From contig JAYWLB010000076.1 in assembly GCA_035967665.1 (NCBI GenBank), positions 62,001 to 126,000 of the forward strand: a stretch of DNA of 64,000 nt, in the 5' to 3' direction. Made by a program: the position numbers and the translations under genes. Shown in pieces: positions 17,621 to 26,350 of the stretch. Numbering within the stretch: position 1 is the first letter of the stretch; each line of letters opens with the position of its first letter. The notes beneath the pieces were generated by a model, which saw only the letters and a program-made list of their open reading frames with translations, did not search any database and was not told the origin of the DNA. Source of the stretch: Arctic95D-9 sp035967665. Its GTDB lineage: Bacteria; Verrucomicrobiota; Verrucomicrobiia; Verrucomicrobiales; DEV007.

Positions 17621-17629
17621 TCCACGGAA

Positions 17630-18670
17630 ATGCGAACCTGTTTTATAACTCTCATTGCGGTGACATTCGCAGCATCCCCTGTCCTATCAATGGCTCAAGG
17701 GCCATCGCTTCGTTTTGGAAATGACATCCCGCCGGAGGTCGAGACCATTTACGACCGTGGCCTCGCCTATTTGAGCAGCGCGCAGAGTGATGATGGAACC
17801 TGGCGGAGCCGCTCCGAACACGGGATCACCGGTCTCTGTCTCATGGCCTTTCTTGCGAGCGGGGAAGATCCCAATTTCGGCAACTATCGAAACAACATCA
17901 AACGAGCTGTGAGAGCCCTCATCACAGGGCAGAACCGTGACACCGGATTTTTTCCCAACTCGATGTATCACCACGGGTTCGCAATGCTCGCCCTCGCCGA
18001 AGCCTACGGCGTAATCGATGAAGCGACGCTTTGGGACGGCACTGAGGACAAGAACGAAAAACGATCAATTGCCGAAGCCCTCGAAGAGGCCATCACTCTC
18101 GCGGTGAACGCTCAAGCCGCGAACCGCTGGGGAGGATGGCGCTACTCCCCCACCTCGACCGATGCAGACACTTCGGTAACCGGCTCAATTTTGATGGGAC
18201 TGTTAGCCTGCCGGAACGCCGGCATTTCCGTTCCGGAAGAGGTCATCGAAACCGCTCTGGGTTACATGCAGAGAAACACCGCATCTTCCGGCTTCGTTGC
18301 CTACAGTGGCGGGATCGGCGGCGGCGGCGAATCCATGGCGAGATCGGCGGTCGCGTCGCTTGTCTATGCGGTGGGTCACAAGCGCGACTGGGAAGAATAC
18401 GAAGCTTCACTCGGCCACATTACAGAGCGCCTCGAACAGCGGGACTCTGCGCATCCCCACTACTTTGCCTACTACATGGCTCAGGCATTGTTTCAGGGAG
18501 ATCCGGAGGCCTGGGAAAAATGGAACCGGAGCACAGCGCGCTACCTCGCAGAACAACAAGCCGACAACGGCAGTTTTACAGGAAGCTACGGGGAAGGCTA
18601 CGGCACTGCGATGTCACTGCTCGCGATGGCGTTGAATTATCGATTCCTTCCCATCTACGAGCGATTCTGA
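17630..18670 (+). CDS. Secreted prenyltransferase/squalene-cyclase-repeat protein
   Basis: A 346-residue protein with a signal peptide (residues 1-22, ending SMAQ). The mature part has alpha-alpha barrel repeats of the terpene-cyclase/prenyltransferase type, marked by SAQSDDGTW (about 50-58), NRWGGWRYSP and QQADNGSFTGSYGEGYGT near the C-terminus. The catalytic Asp clusters of true squalene-hopene cyclases (DxDD) are not evident, so this is more likely a binding or scaffold protein than a cyclase. Such proteins are common beside DUF4175-like genes in the PVC group (recalled, not checked). It lies 9 bases after the previous gene, third in the operon. Confidence 0.72.
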   Translation: MRTCFITLIAVTFAASPVLSMAQGPSLRFGNDIPPEVETIYDRGLAYLSSAQSDDGTWRSRSEHGITGLCLMAFLASGEDPNFGNYRNNIKRAVRALITGQNRDTGFFPNSMYHHGFAMLALAEAYGVIDEATLWDGTEDKNEKRSIAEALEEAITLAVNAQAANRWGGWRYSPTSTDADTSVTGSILMGLLACRNAGISVPEEVIETALGYMQRNTASSGFVAYSGGIGGGGESMARSAVASLVYAVGHKRDWEEYEASLGHITERLEQRDSAHPHYFAYYMAQALFQGDPEAWEKWNRSTARYLAEQQADNGSFTGSYGEGYGTAMSLLAMALNYRFLPIYERF

Positions 18671-18676
18671 ACCGGC

Positions 18677-21600
18677 ATGATTTTGGTATCACAGGCATTC
18701 AAATGTTTCGCGGCGAACCGGAAGGTGCGCAGGGAAAATCTCTGTGCCTTTCTCGTATTCTCCTGCCTCTCTCTCACCTGCGCCGACGCACAGTCGCCCG
18801 CGGCGGAGTCGGTAGCCAGTTCAAAGCCGGTCTGGCTGCAGTGGCGAAACGGTGACGAACTCAAGGGGGCGATCAACGAAAGCGACGATGGCACAATCAA
18901 CTGGCGGGCCGAGCCGTTTGCCGGCCCTATCAAGCTGAAAAAAGCACAGCTCAAAGGCATCCGGTTTTCATCAACGAACCGGGAGAAGGACTTCGTGGAC
19001 ACCTCATCTTTCCGGGTTCAACTCATCAACCGGGACCGGATCGAAGGCGAGCTCGTCTCCATGGATGAAAAGGCCGTACGACTGAACAGCCCCCATTTTC
19101 CCGAACCTGTCACAATTCAGCGAAGATCGATCGAGCGAATTGTCAACCTGGGGAACCGCCAGTTCAGGCTTTCCGACCCCGGAGAGCTCAGCGACTGGAC
19201 CTCTTCGGGACGGGATCGCAAGAGCACGGAGTGGTTCACTGATTTGAAGGGCGAATTTTCCACCCATCAGTGGTCAGGGAATCTGTTCCGTCCCATCGAA
19301 TTGCCGCAGAAAGTGGAACTGAGCTTTCGCGCGGTGATTCCCGATGGAAGGCCGAACCTTGAGATCGGGTTCCTTCGGGAACCCGGCCGCGGGCCGCAAC
19401 TCGAAACCTGGGGCGACCAACTCGTCCTGACCTGCCGTTCACAGTTTACCCCTGTGATGAAACTCGGCAAAGAAATGACAGTGATTGAGTTCCGGCTTTT
19501 CTGGAATCAGGCAACCGGAGAGGTTCAGGTCTGCGAGCCATCCGGTAGAAAGATCGCAGCACTCGCCGATGCAACCGCAGCCCGTCCTGATTCAGGCGGA
19601 GGAAACAAGAACCCTCTGGAACGGGGTTTCTACATTCTTAATCGAACACCCGAGATGCGACTCGCGATGCTGACGGTGCGCGAGTGGGATGGAGAGAGTG
19701 TCCCTGTCATGGACCTGACAAAACCACGAATCGAGTTTCAGGATTCTGCGAATTTATCCTCTGTAAGTCAGGTCCGACTGGCCGAAGGAGCGACTGCCTT
19801 CTCAATTGGGGGAAAGAAAATCCCGATCAACGAAGTCCGTGAAATTGTTCTCAACCCGGAAAGCGAAACGCCTGAGAGCGATCCTGATTCGGGAACGCGC
19901 ATCGCCTGGTTCTCGGGACCGACAGTGAGTGGTGAATTGCTCGCCATCAACGGGGAAAAGCTCACCCTGCAGCCCGAATGGTCCACAGATCCCGTCGCAA
20001 CCAATCTCGTCGACGCCCGCGAGATACGCTTTCCTCCGAGCACCGAAGCCATCGACTTCGGAACCGACCTCCTGACCGGCAACGGCTTCTCGCTTCGCGG
20101 CATCACCCGAACCGCTGACGGCAACCGGTATCCGCAAAGCCTCATCGCCTGGGAAGCGCCGGGAGCCATCGGAGCGACTCCTCTCGCCGACACCGTGGAG
20201 GCAACGATAGAGCGATCAAAGTTCCCGGCAGATCGAACCCAACCTCCCGCCAGTATCGGGAGAGCCCGCGTTTTTCTGCGAAATGACGAAATCCTGACCG
20301 GAGACCTTGTTTCACTGAATAAGGAGACGGTCCACTTTAACAGCCCCATCACCGGTCCTCTTGAGATCCCCGCCACCGATGTGCGTGCCATCGACATAGG
20401 CACAGCCGGACGCGTTCTCGAAGGATTCAACGATACCGAGTGGGAGGAGTTGGAAGAGGCCCCTGACGATGTCACGATGAGAAACGACGCGACTCTTTTC
20501 AAGAACGGCGGCTTCGGAAATCCGTCTATTCTCCTCGGTGACAGACTCTATTTCGATGCGCATTGGAAACGCAGCTCCGGTTCCATGACCTTGAAATTTT
20601 TCACCTCCGGCGCCGAAGCCGCCGGAAACGAGGTCGTTATCCTCGCTCAGGGAAACCGTCTCTTTGTTGGAAAGACAAAACCGGGAGGAGCGTTCTCGTT
20701 CTCTAACAATCAGACCGAAATCGAAAACAACCGGGCCTCGATTCAAATCACAGCCAACTCTGTCCAAATCGAGATTCGCGTCGATGGCAAGCTCGCCTTC
20801 ACCCACGCAGTCGATCCCGAAAGCATCTCGGGGAACGGCCTCTATTTTAAAATGGGCGGCGGCTGGCAGGGATTTAATCAGGCCGGAAGCGAGATTGAAC
20901 TGACGAACTTCCGCATCGAACAAACCGCCGGGAGCATCCCTCTGCGAATCATCGATAAAAAGTCGAAAGAGAACACCCTGACAGTACCCCGCTCACTGCG
21001 AAACGACCTCCCCTCTCACGTTCTTATCGCCCCCAATGGCGATCTCCTGAGAGGCAAGCTCATCGCTGCGGTCGGCGACACGATCCAGTTCGAAGCGAAT
21101 TCTGAAATCATAGACTTCCCGAGAAAACGCATTTCAGCAATCGTCTGGCTGACCGAACCGGACGCGACTCTCAGCGCAGGAACCCCACCGGAAGAGAAAG
21201 CAGAACCCGTCGACGGAAAACTGCTCGATCCCTTCGAGCCATCCGAATACGAGAAATTGAAGCAGTTCAATTTTAAGGTCACCCATCAGATCGTAATGAA
21301 AGATGGAAGCCGGCTCCAGGTTCGCTCGGACAAAATCGAAGATGGAAAATACGTCGGCCATTCAGCGATTCTTGGACGGTGCCAACTACCGATCAGCAAT
21401 GTGCATTCGATGACAAGAAGCGCCCCCACCCCGATTCACAAAGCGACGAAACTCGACCTCGTTGTTTTCAACGATTGGAACCTGACATTGACTCCCGATC
21501 CCGTTATCCCGACCGGTGAGGAAGCCCCCGCCTCTCCATTAATTGGAACGAAGGCACCGGCGATTGAATTGACGATGCTCGACGAGTCGAGGTTTTCACT

Positions 21601-21979
21601 GAAGGAACAGAAAGGGAAAATCGTTGTCCTCGATTTCTGGGCTACCTGGTGCGGGCCGTGCATCAAAGCAATGCCCGACGTGCAGAAAGCGATCTCAGCG
21701 TTCCCTGCTGAAGCGGTCACTTTTTGTGCCATCAATCAGGCGGAGAGTCCTCCCATCATCAACGGATTTCTGAAAAACCGCAAATGGGAGGACACCCCCG
21801 TCGCGCTCGATTTCACGATGAAAGTGAGCAACGCCTATCAAGTTGAAGGAATCCCCCACACCGTCGTCATCGATCCGGAAGGCGAAATCGCCTGGGTCCA
21901 TTCGGGTTACAGCGAAACGCTGAAGGAGGAATTATTCGAAGCGATTGCTGCGATTCTCCAAAAGCAGGCGCAGAGATAA
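18677..21979 (+). CDS. Large exported protein ending in a TlpA-like thioredoxin domain
   Basis: An 1100-residue protein starting six bases after the previous stop. An N-terminal hydrophobic export segment ends near residue 38 (CADAQS). Several beta-rich repeats of roughly 100-250 residues follow, each containing a motif like LxNGDxLxGxLVSLxxxTV (for example near 60, 120, 410, 540 and 775). The C-terminal 145 residues are a TlpA/ResA thioredoxin fold with W991-C992-GP-C995, a cis-Pro region GIPHTVVID and the usual LDFWATW strand. The repeats look like SH3-like or barrel modules that bind a wall or matrix polymer; this is inference. A TlpA domain suggests thiol redox work in the periplasm. It ends the four-gene operon. 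Confidence 0.72.
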   Translation: MILVSQAFKCFAANRKVRRENLCAFLVFSCLSLTCADAQSPAAESVASSKPVWLQWRNGDELKGAINESDDGTINWRAEPFAGPIKLKKAQLKGIRFSSTNREKDFVDTSSFRVQLINRDRIEGELVSMDEKAVRLNSPHFPEPVTIQRRSIERIVNLGNRQFRLSDPGELSDWTSSGRDRKSTEWFTDLKGEFSTHQWSGNLFRPIELPQKVELSFRAVIPDGRPNLEIGFLREPGRGPQLETWGDQLVLTCRSQFTPVMKLGKEMTVIEFRLFWNQATGEVQVCEPSGRKIAALADATAARPDSGGGNKNPLERGFYILNRTPEMRLAMLTVREWDGESVPVMDLTKPRIEFQDSANLSSVSQVRLAEGATAFSIGGKKIPINEVREIVLNPESETPESDPDSGTRIAWFSGPTVSGELLAINGEKLTLQPEWSTDPVATNLVDAREIRFPPSTEAIDFGTDLLTGNGFSLRGITRTADGNRYPQSLIAWEAPGAIGATPLADTVEATIERSKFPADRTQPPASIGRARVFLRNDEILTGDLVSLNKETVHFNSPITGPLEIPATDVRAIDIGTAGRVLEGFNDTEWEELEEAPDDVTMRNDATLFKNGGFGNPSILLGDRLYFDAHWKRSSGSMTLKFFTSGAEAAGNEVVILAQGNRLFVGKTKPGGAFSFSNNQTEIENNRASIQITANSVQIEIRVDGKLAFTHAVDPESISGNGLYFKMGGGWQGFNQAGSEIELTNFRIEQTAGSIPLRIIDKKSKENTLTVPRSLRNDLPSHVLIAPNGDLLRGKLIAAVGDTIQFEANSEIIDFPRKRISAIVWLTEPDATLSAGTPPEEKAEPVDGKLLDPFEPSEYEKLKQFNFKVTHQIVMKDGSRLQVRSDKIEDGKYVGHSAILGRCQLPISNVHSMTRSAPTPIHKATKLDLVVFNDWNLTLTPDPVIPTGEEAPASPLIGTKAPAIELTMLDESRFSLKEQKGKIVVLDFWATWCGPCIKAMPDVQKAISAFPAEAVTFCAINQAESPPIINGFLKNRKWEDTPVALDFTMKVSNAYQVEGIPHTVVIDPEGEIAWVHSGYSETLKEELFEAIAAILQKQAQR

Positions 21980-22157
21980 GCGGGTTCGAAAATCGAGGGC
22001 ATCCCGTATCTACGGCACATTGGCGGGACGCATCTACCAACCACCGGTTCACCACAGCTAACTTTACTATCACTGGCTCTGAAATTTGCCAGAATTTCTA
22101 ACTGGACCTTTCTCTTATATTTTCTATCCTGAAAGGGAGAAACACACAACGAATCCT

Positions 22158-22535
22158 ATGAAATACCTGCCCGTTTTTTCAGCCCTCACACTTTTGTCTA
22201 TTGCTATTCCCACAGTCGCCAGCGCAGGCGGCACCGGATTTTTCCAGCGCGGTTCCAGCTGCTGTGCGGACAGCAAATTCCAGACACCCCGCTACAACCA
22301 GCTCCTGCCCTACCGTCACTACGAAGATCACCGTCGTTACAACGCGGCAGCCTGTTGCAACGAGGTCGTGCCAACCACGCCCTACGTCATGAAAACGGTG
22401 ATCGTTTCGAAACGTCGCGTCCCGCACTATTACACCGATTCACAGGGACGTAATCGCTGCAGGAAAGTTCTCACCGTGGTCTACAAAGACATTTACTCAA
22501 ACGGCCGTTGCCGGGTTTGGTCTGAAACGCTTTGA
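22158..22535 (+). CDS. Small Cys-rich secreted protein, unknown
   Basis: A 125-residue protein. The ATG at 22158 (MKYLPVFSAL) is chosen because it opens a signal peptide ending VASA and is preceded by GAAAGGGAG; a longer frame upstream would bury that peptide. The mature part is rich in Tyr, Arg and His and has Cys pairs (SSCCAD, AACCNE) plus single Cys near the C-terminus, which suggests disulfides or metal binding. The sequence YKDIYSNGRCRVW closes it. I do not recognise the family. Confidence 0.65.
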   Translation: MKYLPVFSALTLLSIAIPTVASAGGTGFFQRGSSCCADSKFQTPRYNQLLPYRHYEDHRRYNAAACCNEVVPTTPYVMKTVIVSKRRVPHYYTDSQGRNRCRKVLTVVYKDIYSNGRCRVWSETL

Positions 22536-22667
22536 TCTCCCGCCTATCCTACCGCGGTCGCAAAAGAAGTAGGGCCGATCGGCCTCAATTGTCCGCACCA
22601 CCCAAACGTGCTTAGTTCCGACCGGACAAGGGTCGGGCAAAACTCGGCGCAGCCAAAAGGTGAGCGT

Positions 22668-23702
22668 CTATGCAGCCTCGGAAACGACCTCTGACTCATC
22701 GTCAGACACCACTTCCCCGAACTCTTCATTGAGTGTTGCGAGGGCCGACTCAATCGAGATCACGAGATTCTCCAACTCGTTAAGCCCCTCGTCGAGAGAG
22801 TCGAACTGATCAGCCACTTCGTCTCCGAGCAGGAGCCGAAGTGTAGGAGCTTCAGCTTCCGGCGCACCCGATTCAAATTCTTCAGCCACCTCAATTGTTT
22901 CGGAATCACTGGAAGCACCGATCCCGGTATCACCAGCGACGACGACCTCGTCTTCTGCAACGCTTAAAGGTTCAGATACCTCAGCTGCGGTATCCCCTGC
23001 TGTCACTTCCGGGACACTTTCACCATTCTCAGAAACAGCCTCCGCCTGAGGAGTGATGACCTTATCCTCGGCCAAAATATCATCCGTCGCCTCGAGAGAA
23101 ACAGATGCAGCGGCATCCAGTGCAGAGGAATCGTCACGCGGGACTTCCTTCTCCTCATCGATCTCCACCCCGACGACCTGCTCAACCACGTCCGAATCGG
23201 CAGATACCAACTCATTCACGGGCAGCAGAATTTCCCGGGGCTCATCCTCTATCGCAACCTCATCCCGAATATCGTCTGCGACGACATCCTCTTCTTCCAG
23301 ATCGTCAGGCGCATATACAACCGGTGCACTCTTTCCTACCGGAGACGAACGCATCAGCGCAGCAAGACCGGCGGCGGCTTCCTGAAGCTCATTGAAATAT
23401 TCAGCCTCATCGTCATCGGGCTCTTCGATTCCTTTCTCTTCGGCTGACGCCACTTCGAGAACGGGGGAAAATGCCGGGCGGGAATCGAGAAACGGTACCC
23501 TCTGCGTATCGTCGGCCTCCGACCGGTCCTCAGCAGGCTCAGCCACCGAAACGCTCGACATCGTCATATCGATATCAACGAGATCAATCTCTTCTGAATT
23601 CCCTCTGGAACGAAACGCAAATCTCGCGTACAGCATACCGATCAAGGCTGCCGAGAGAAGCAGCAAAGCGGGAATGAGAATCGTGTAGCTGGAATCGTTC
23701 AT
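22668..23702 (-). CDS. Acidic single-span membrane protein, unknown
   Basis: A 344-residue protein with one membrane segment at about 7-26 followed by Arg residues, so the long remainder is probably cytoplasmic. That remainder is extremely rich in Glu, Asp, Ala, Val and Ser and poor in aromatic residues, hence largely disordered. The last 60 residues are predicted helical (FDSLDEGLNELENLVISIES), a possible interaction end. The plan of N-terminal anchor, acidic disordered linker and C-terminal module resembles division or polarity adaptors, but no family is recognised. It is transcribed away from the rhomboid gene. Confidence 0.6.
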   Translation of the reverse strand: MNDSSYTILIPALLLLSAALIGMLYARFAFRSRGNSEEIDLVDIDMTMSSVSVAEPAEDRSEADDTQRVPFLDSRPAFSPVLEVASAEEKGIEEPDDDEAEYFNELQEAAAGLAALMRSSPVGKSAPVVYAPDDLEEEDVVADDIRDEVAIEDEPREILLPVNELVSADSDVVEQVVGVEIDEEKEVPRDDSSALDAAASVSLEATDDILAEDKVITPQAEAVSENGESVPEVTAGDTAAEVSEPLSVAEDEVVVAGDTGIGASSDSETIEVAEEFESGAPEAEAPTLRLLLGDEVADQFDSLDEGLNELENLVISIESALATLNEEFGEVVSDDESEVVSEAA

Positions 23703-23835
23703 ATATGAGAATATATCATCAAGACTTCTTAGATACTTTCAACCCTAAATTATAAGCTTTTTTCGAAATTTTTCGTGTCGAGCCTCCTTGCCCGGGACGT
23801 AAAACACGCCCAAACTGCCTGAGACACCTTTTCTG

Positions 23836-24726
23836 ATGAGCATTTATTCACGCGACTACATGAGAGATTCCTCGTCCGGTTCCGGCCCACGCAGCTGGAG
23901 CATGGTGACCTGGTTGATCGGCATCAATGTCGTCATGTTGATCCTCACGATGGTGGTGGCCCCACTATCCGGCTTTCTCGCGCTTTCCCGGGAGAGCCTC
24001 GGCGGACTGCAGATCTGGACGCTGATTACCTATCAGTTTGTTCACGCCGATCCTTTTCATCTCCTTTTCAACATGATCGGCCTCTTCTTCCTCGGCCGAA
24101 TGCTGCAACAGGCGCTCGGGGGAAGACACCTTCTCAAAATTTATCTCTGCGGCGGAATCTTCGGCGGACTCCTCCAGATAGGGCTGAGCCAGATCATCGG
24201 GGAAAGCTCCATCGTAGTCGGGGCATCCGCTTCCGTGCTCGCCATCATCGTCGCTCTCGCCACCTACGCGCCCTACCAGGTCATCCAGTTACTCCTGTTC
24301 TTTGTCATTCCGGTCAGCCTCAAATTAAAGCACCTCGCCTACATCCTCGTGGGAATCGACCTCCTGACACTGCTCTATCAACTCACTCAGCCGAGCCAGA
24401 ACAACACCGCCGTGATGGCTCACCTCGGGGGGATGCTCTTCGGCTTTCTCTACATCCGCTACTGGCTCCCGCGGCAAAACACCTCGGGAAATAAACGCTC
24501 TCTGAAGGATCGCTTTGGCGTCCGCATTCTCAAAGACGACGAGCCGCCGAAGCCAAAGCCCTCACAGTCAAATACTCCGCGCAAAAAGCCATTCCTCGGT
24601 TCGGAGATCGATGCGATCCTCGACAAGATCAACGAAGAAGGGTTCCAGAGCCTTACCGCCGAGGAAAAGAAGATGCTCGAAAAAAGCAGCAAGAAGCTTT
24701 CAAAGAAAATCGACGGGAAGCATTAA
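23836..24726 (+). CDS. Rhomboid-family intramembrane serine protease
   Basis: A 296-residue protein with about six membrane segments between residues 25 and 210. The rhomboid active site is complete: HADPFHLLFN with N79 on segment 2, S131 in GASAS on segment 4, and H196 in MAHLGG on segment 6. Rhomboids cut membrane-anchored proteins inside the bilayer. The C-terminal 85 residues are cytoplasmic, charged and Lys-rich, and end in a short helical motif (LTAEEKKMLEKSSKK) seen at the C-terminus of many rhomboids of this group. The next gene follows 15 bases downstream, so they may be co-transcribed. Confidence 0.9.
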   Translation: MSIYSRDYMRDSSSGSGPRSWSMVTWLIGINVVMLILTMVVAPLSGFLALSRESLGGLQIWTLITYQFVHADPFHLLFNMIGLFFLGRMLQQALGGRHLLKIYLCGGIFGGLLQIGLSQIIGESSIVVGASASVLAIIVALATYAPYQVIQLLLFFVIPVSLKLKHLAYILVGIDLLTLLYQLTQPSQNNTAVMAHLGGMLFGFLYIRYWLPRQNTSGNKRSLKDRFGVRILKDDEPPKPKPSQSNTPRKKPFLGSEIDAILDKINEEGFQSLTAEEKKMLEKSSKKLSKKIDGKH

Positions 24727-24741
24727 GTCGCCCCATTCTCC

Positions 24742-25317
24742 ATGCAGACGTTCCCGCTCGAAGAACCGCCCTCCCCGCGCAAGCCGACAGGCACCGGGGT
24801 AAAAGCGTTCATTCGAATTGCGGTATCCACAATTTTCGTCTTCGCGTGCTATGGCGCAGGCAAACTCGCTATCAAAATGGCCTCAAAGGGGCTCCCTGAA
24901 GGAGAGCTAACCATTGAGACACCAGCCCGCCAAAAGTCGCTTTCATTGCATGGCACCCGGGATGAGCCACTTTTTATGGGAAGTGACAGGGAAGCGCTAC
25001 GAGCTTTCTTCACTAATAACCCCACTGTTGAAGCGCGAATCAAAGCCTCACTTGAAAGCACCGGAATCCGCAAAATCCCCGAATCGCTCGAAGTGCAAAC
25101 GATGCGCTCTGAAGCGGATGCGATTCAAGTCAGGGTCACCGCCGGGGCCGTCGCCGGAGCGGTTTACTGGGTGCATCATTCCCAGATGAAAGAGGATCCC
25201 GCCTTTGATCCCATCATTTCCCCCATCCCCGCGGTTCCGGGAGCGAAAGCCTCTCGATCAACCGTTCCGACGGCTGACAAACCGGAGTCAACCGCTCCGG
25301 GAACGATTCTCAATTAG
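24742..25317 (+). CDS. Membrane-anchored protein of unknown function
   Basis: A 191-residue protein. A single membrane segment lies at about residues 24-41 after a short Pro-rich N-terminus, with the rest probably outside the cytoplasm. A compact alpha/beta region (about 60-150) is followed by a disordered Pro/Ser/Thr tail. No family recognised. It lies 15 bases after the rhomboid gene and may be a co-expressed partner. Confidence 0.6.
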   Translation: MQTFPLEEPPSPRKPTGTGVKAFIRIAVSTIFVFACYGAGKLAIKMASKGLPEGELTIETPARQKSLSLHGTRDEPLFMGSDREALRAFFTNNPTVEARIKASLESTGIRKIPESLEVQTMRSEADAIQVRVTAGAVAGAVYWVHHSQMKEDPAFDPIISPIPAVPGAKASRSTVPTADKPESTAPGTILN

Positions 25318-25382
25318 CGAGCCCGACAATGTTTTCTCATTTTTCGTTTGTTTGGTCGCCTTAAATACTTAACCTGATATCC

Positions 25383-26321
25383 ATGCTCGAATTGGCTGTG
25401 CTTGGCAGCGGGAGTTCCGGAAACTGTGCTCTCGTCTCGCTTGGAAAAACCCGCGTTTTGATCGACGCGGGCCTTTCTGCTAAACAGATTTGCCTGCGGC
25501 TCGAAGCGCTCGGCGTCGATCCCGATGAGCTCACTGCAATCGTCCTCACTCACGAACACGGTGACCACACCCGCGGTATCGACGTTTTTTGCCGGAAGCG
25601 CCCCCTCCCCGTCTATGCGACGCTCCACACTTGCGCGGTGGTCCGGGAGAATGTCTCCTCCCCCGTGGTTTGGACGCAATTTGACTCCGGATCGGGTTTT
25701 GAGATCGGAAACATCAAAATCGAGAGTTTTTCCGTCCCCCACGATGCCGTAGACCCGGTAGGATTCGTCTTCCGCTGCGAAGAAAGTTCTCTCGGGGTCC
25801 TCAGCGACGTCGGCCACGTCACCCGGATGATCGTTGACCGCCTCAAGGGCGTCGACACCCTCTTCACCGAGGCCAACTACGACGAAAGAATGCTTCAGGA
25901 GGACACGAAGCGCCCCTGGTCGACCAAGCAGCGCATCAGCAACCGCCACGGTCACCTCTCCAATGACCAAACCGCGGAGCTCGTCGCCTCCGTCGCAGGG
26001 GAAAACCTGAAACGGGTCGTCCTCGGCCACCTTAGCAGCGACTGCAACACTCCCGAACTTGCCGCCAAAATCATTTCTGAAAAGCTCGGCACTGAAGGCT
26101 TTCAATCAGTCACTGTCGAATGCGCGGATCGCAAAGAGCCCCTTCCATTCGAAGCGGTCGCTCATGCACCGGTAAACGCCACTCCCGAAAAGGAGGAGTC
26201 GATTCCTCAAGAAAAGGCTCCCAATTCCCCTCTTGTGTGCGAACCTTCGACACCTGAAACGGAGGCTCCAGCCCCCTCGCTGCCCAATCAGGAGTGGCGG
26301 CAGACGGAACTGATTTTTTAA
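25383..26321 (+). CDS. Metallo-beta-lactamase-fold hydrolase, YycJ/WalJ type
   Basis: A 312-residue protein starting MLELAVLGSGSSGN, the hallmark start of the YycJ/WalJ group. The metal motif THEHGDH is at 56-62, and further ligands are in FSVPHDAVDP and the C-terminal LGHLSSDCN. Members are double-metal phosphodiesterases or 5' exonuclease-like proteins linked to cell-wall and DNA-replication control in Firmicutes. The last 60 residues form a Pro/Glu-rich tail not normally present. Its stop is 29 bases from the trpE start. Confidence 0.85.
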   Translation: MLELAVLGSGSSGNCALVSLGKTRVLIDAGLSAKQICLRLEALGVDPDELTAIVLTHEHGDHTRGIDVFCRKRPLPVYATLHTCAVVRENVSSPVVWTQFDSGSGFEIGNIKIESFSVPHDAVDPVGFVFRCEESSLGVLSDVGHVTRMIVDRLKGVDTLFTEANYDERMLQEDTKRPWSTKQRISNRHGHLSNDQTAELVASVAGENLKRVVLGHLSSDCNTPELAAKIISEKLGTEGFQSVTVECADRKEPLPFEAVAHAPVNATPEKEESIPQEKAPNSPLVCEPSTPETEAPAPSLPNQEWRQTELIF

Positions 26322-26350
26322 CATACTGCCCGCCCCGTTCACCGCATTCG

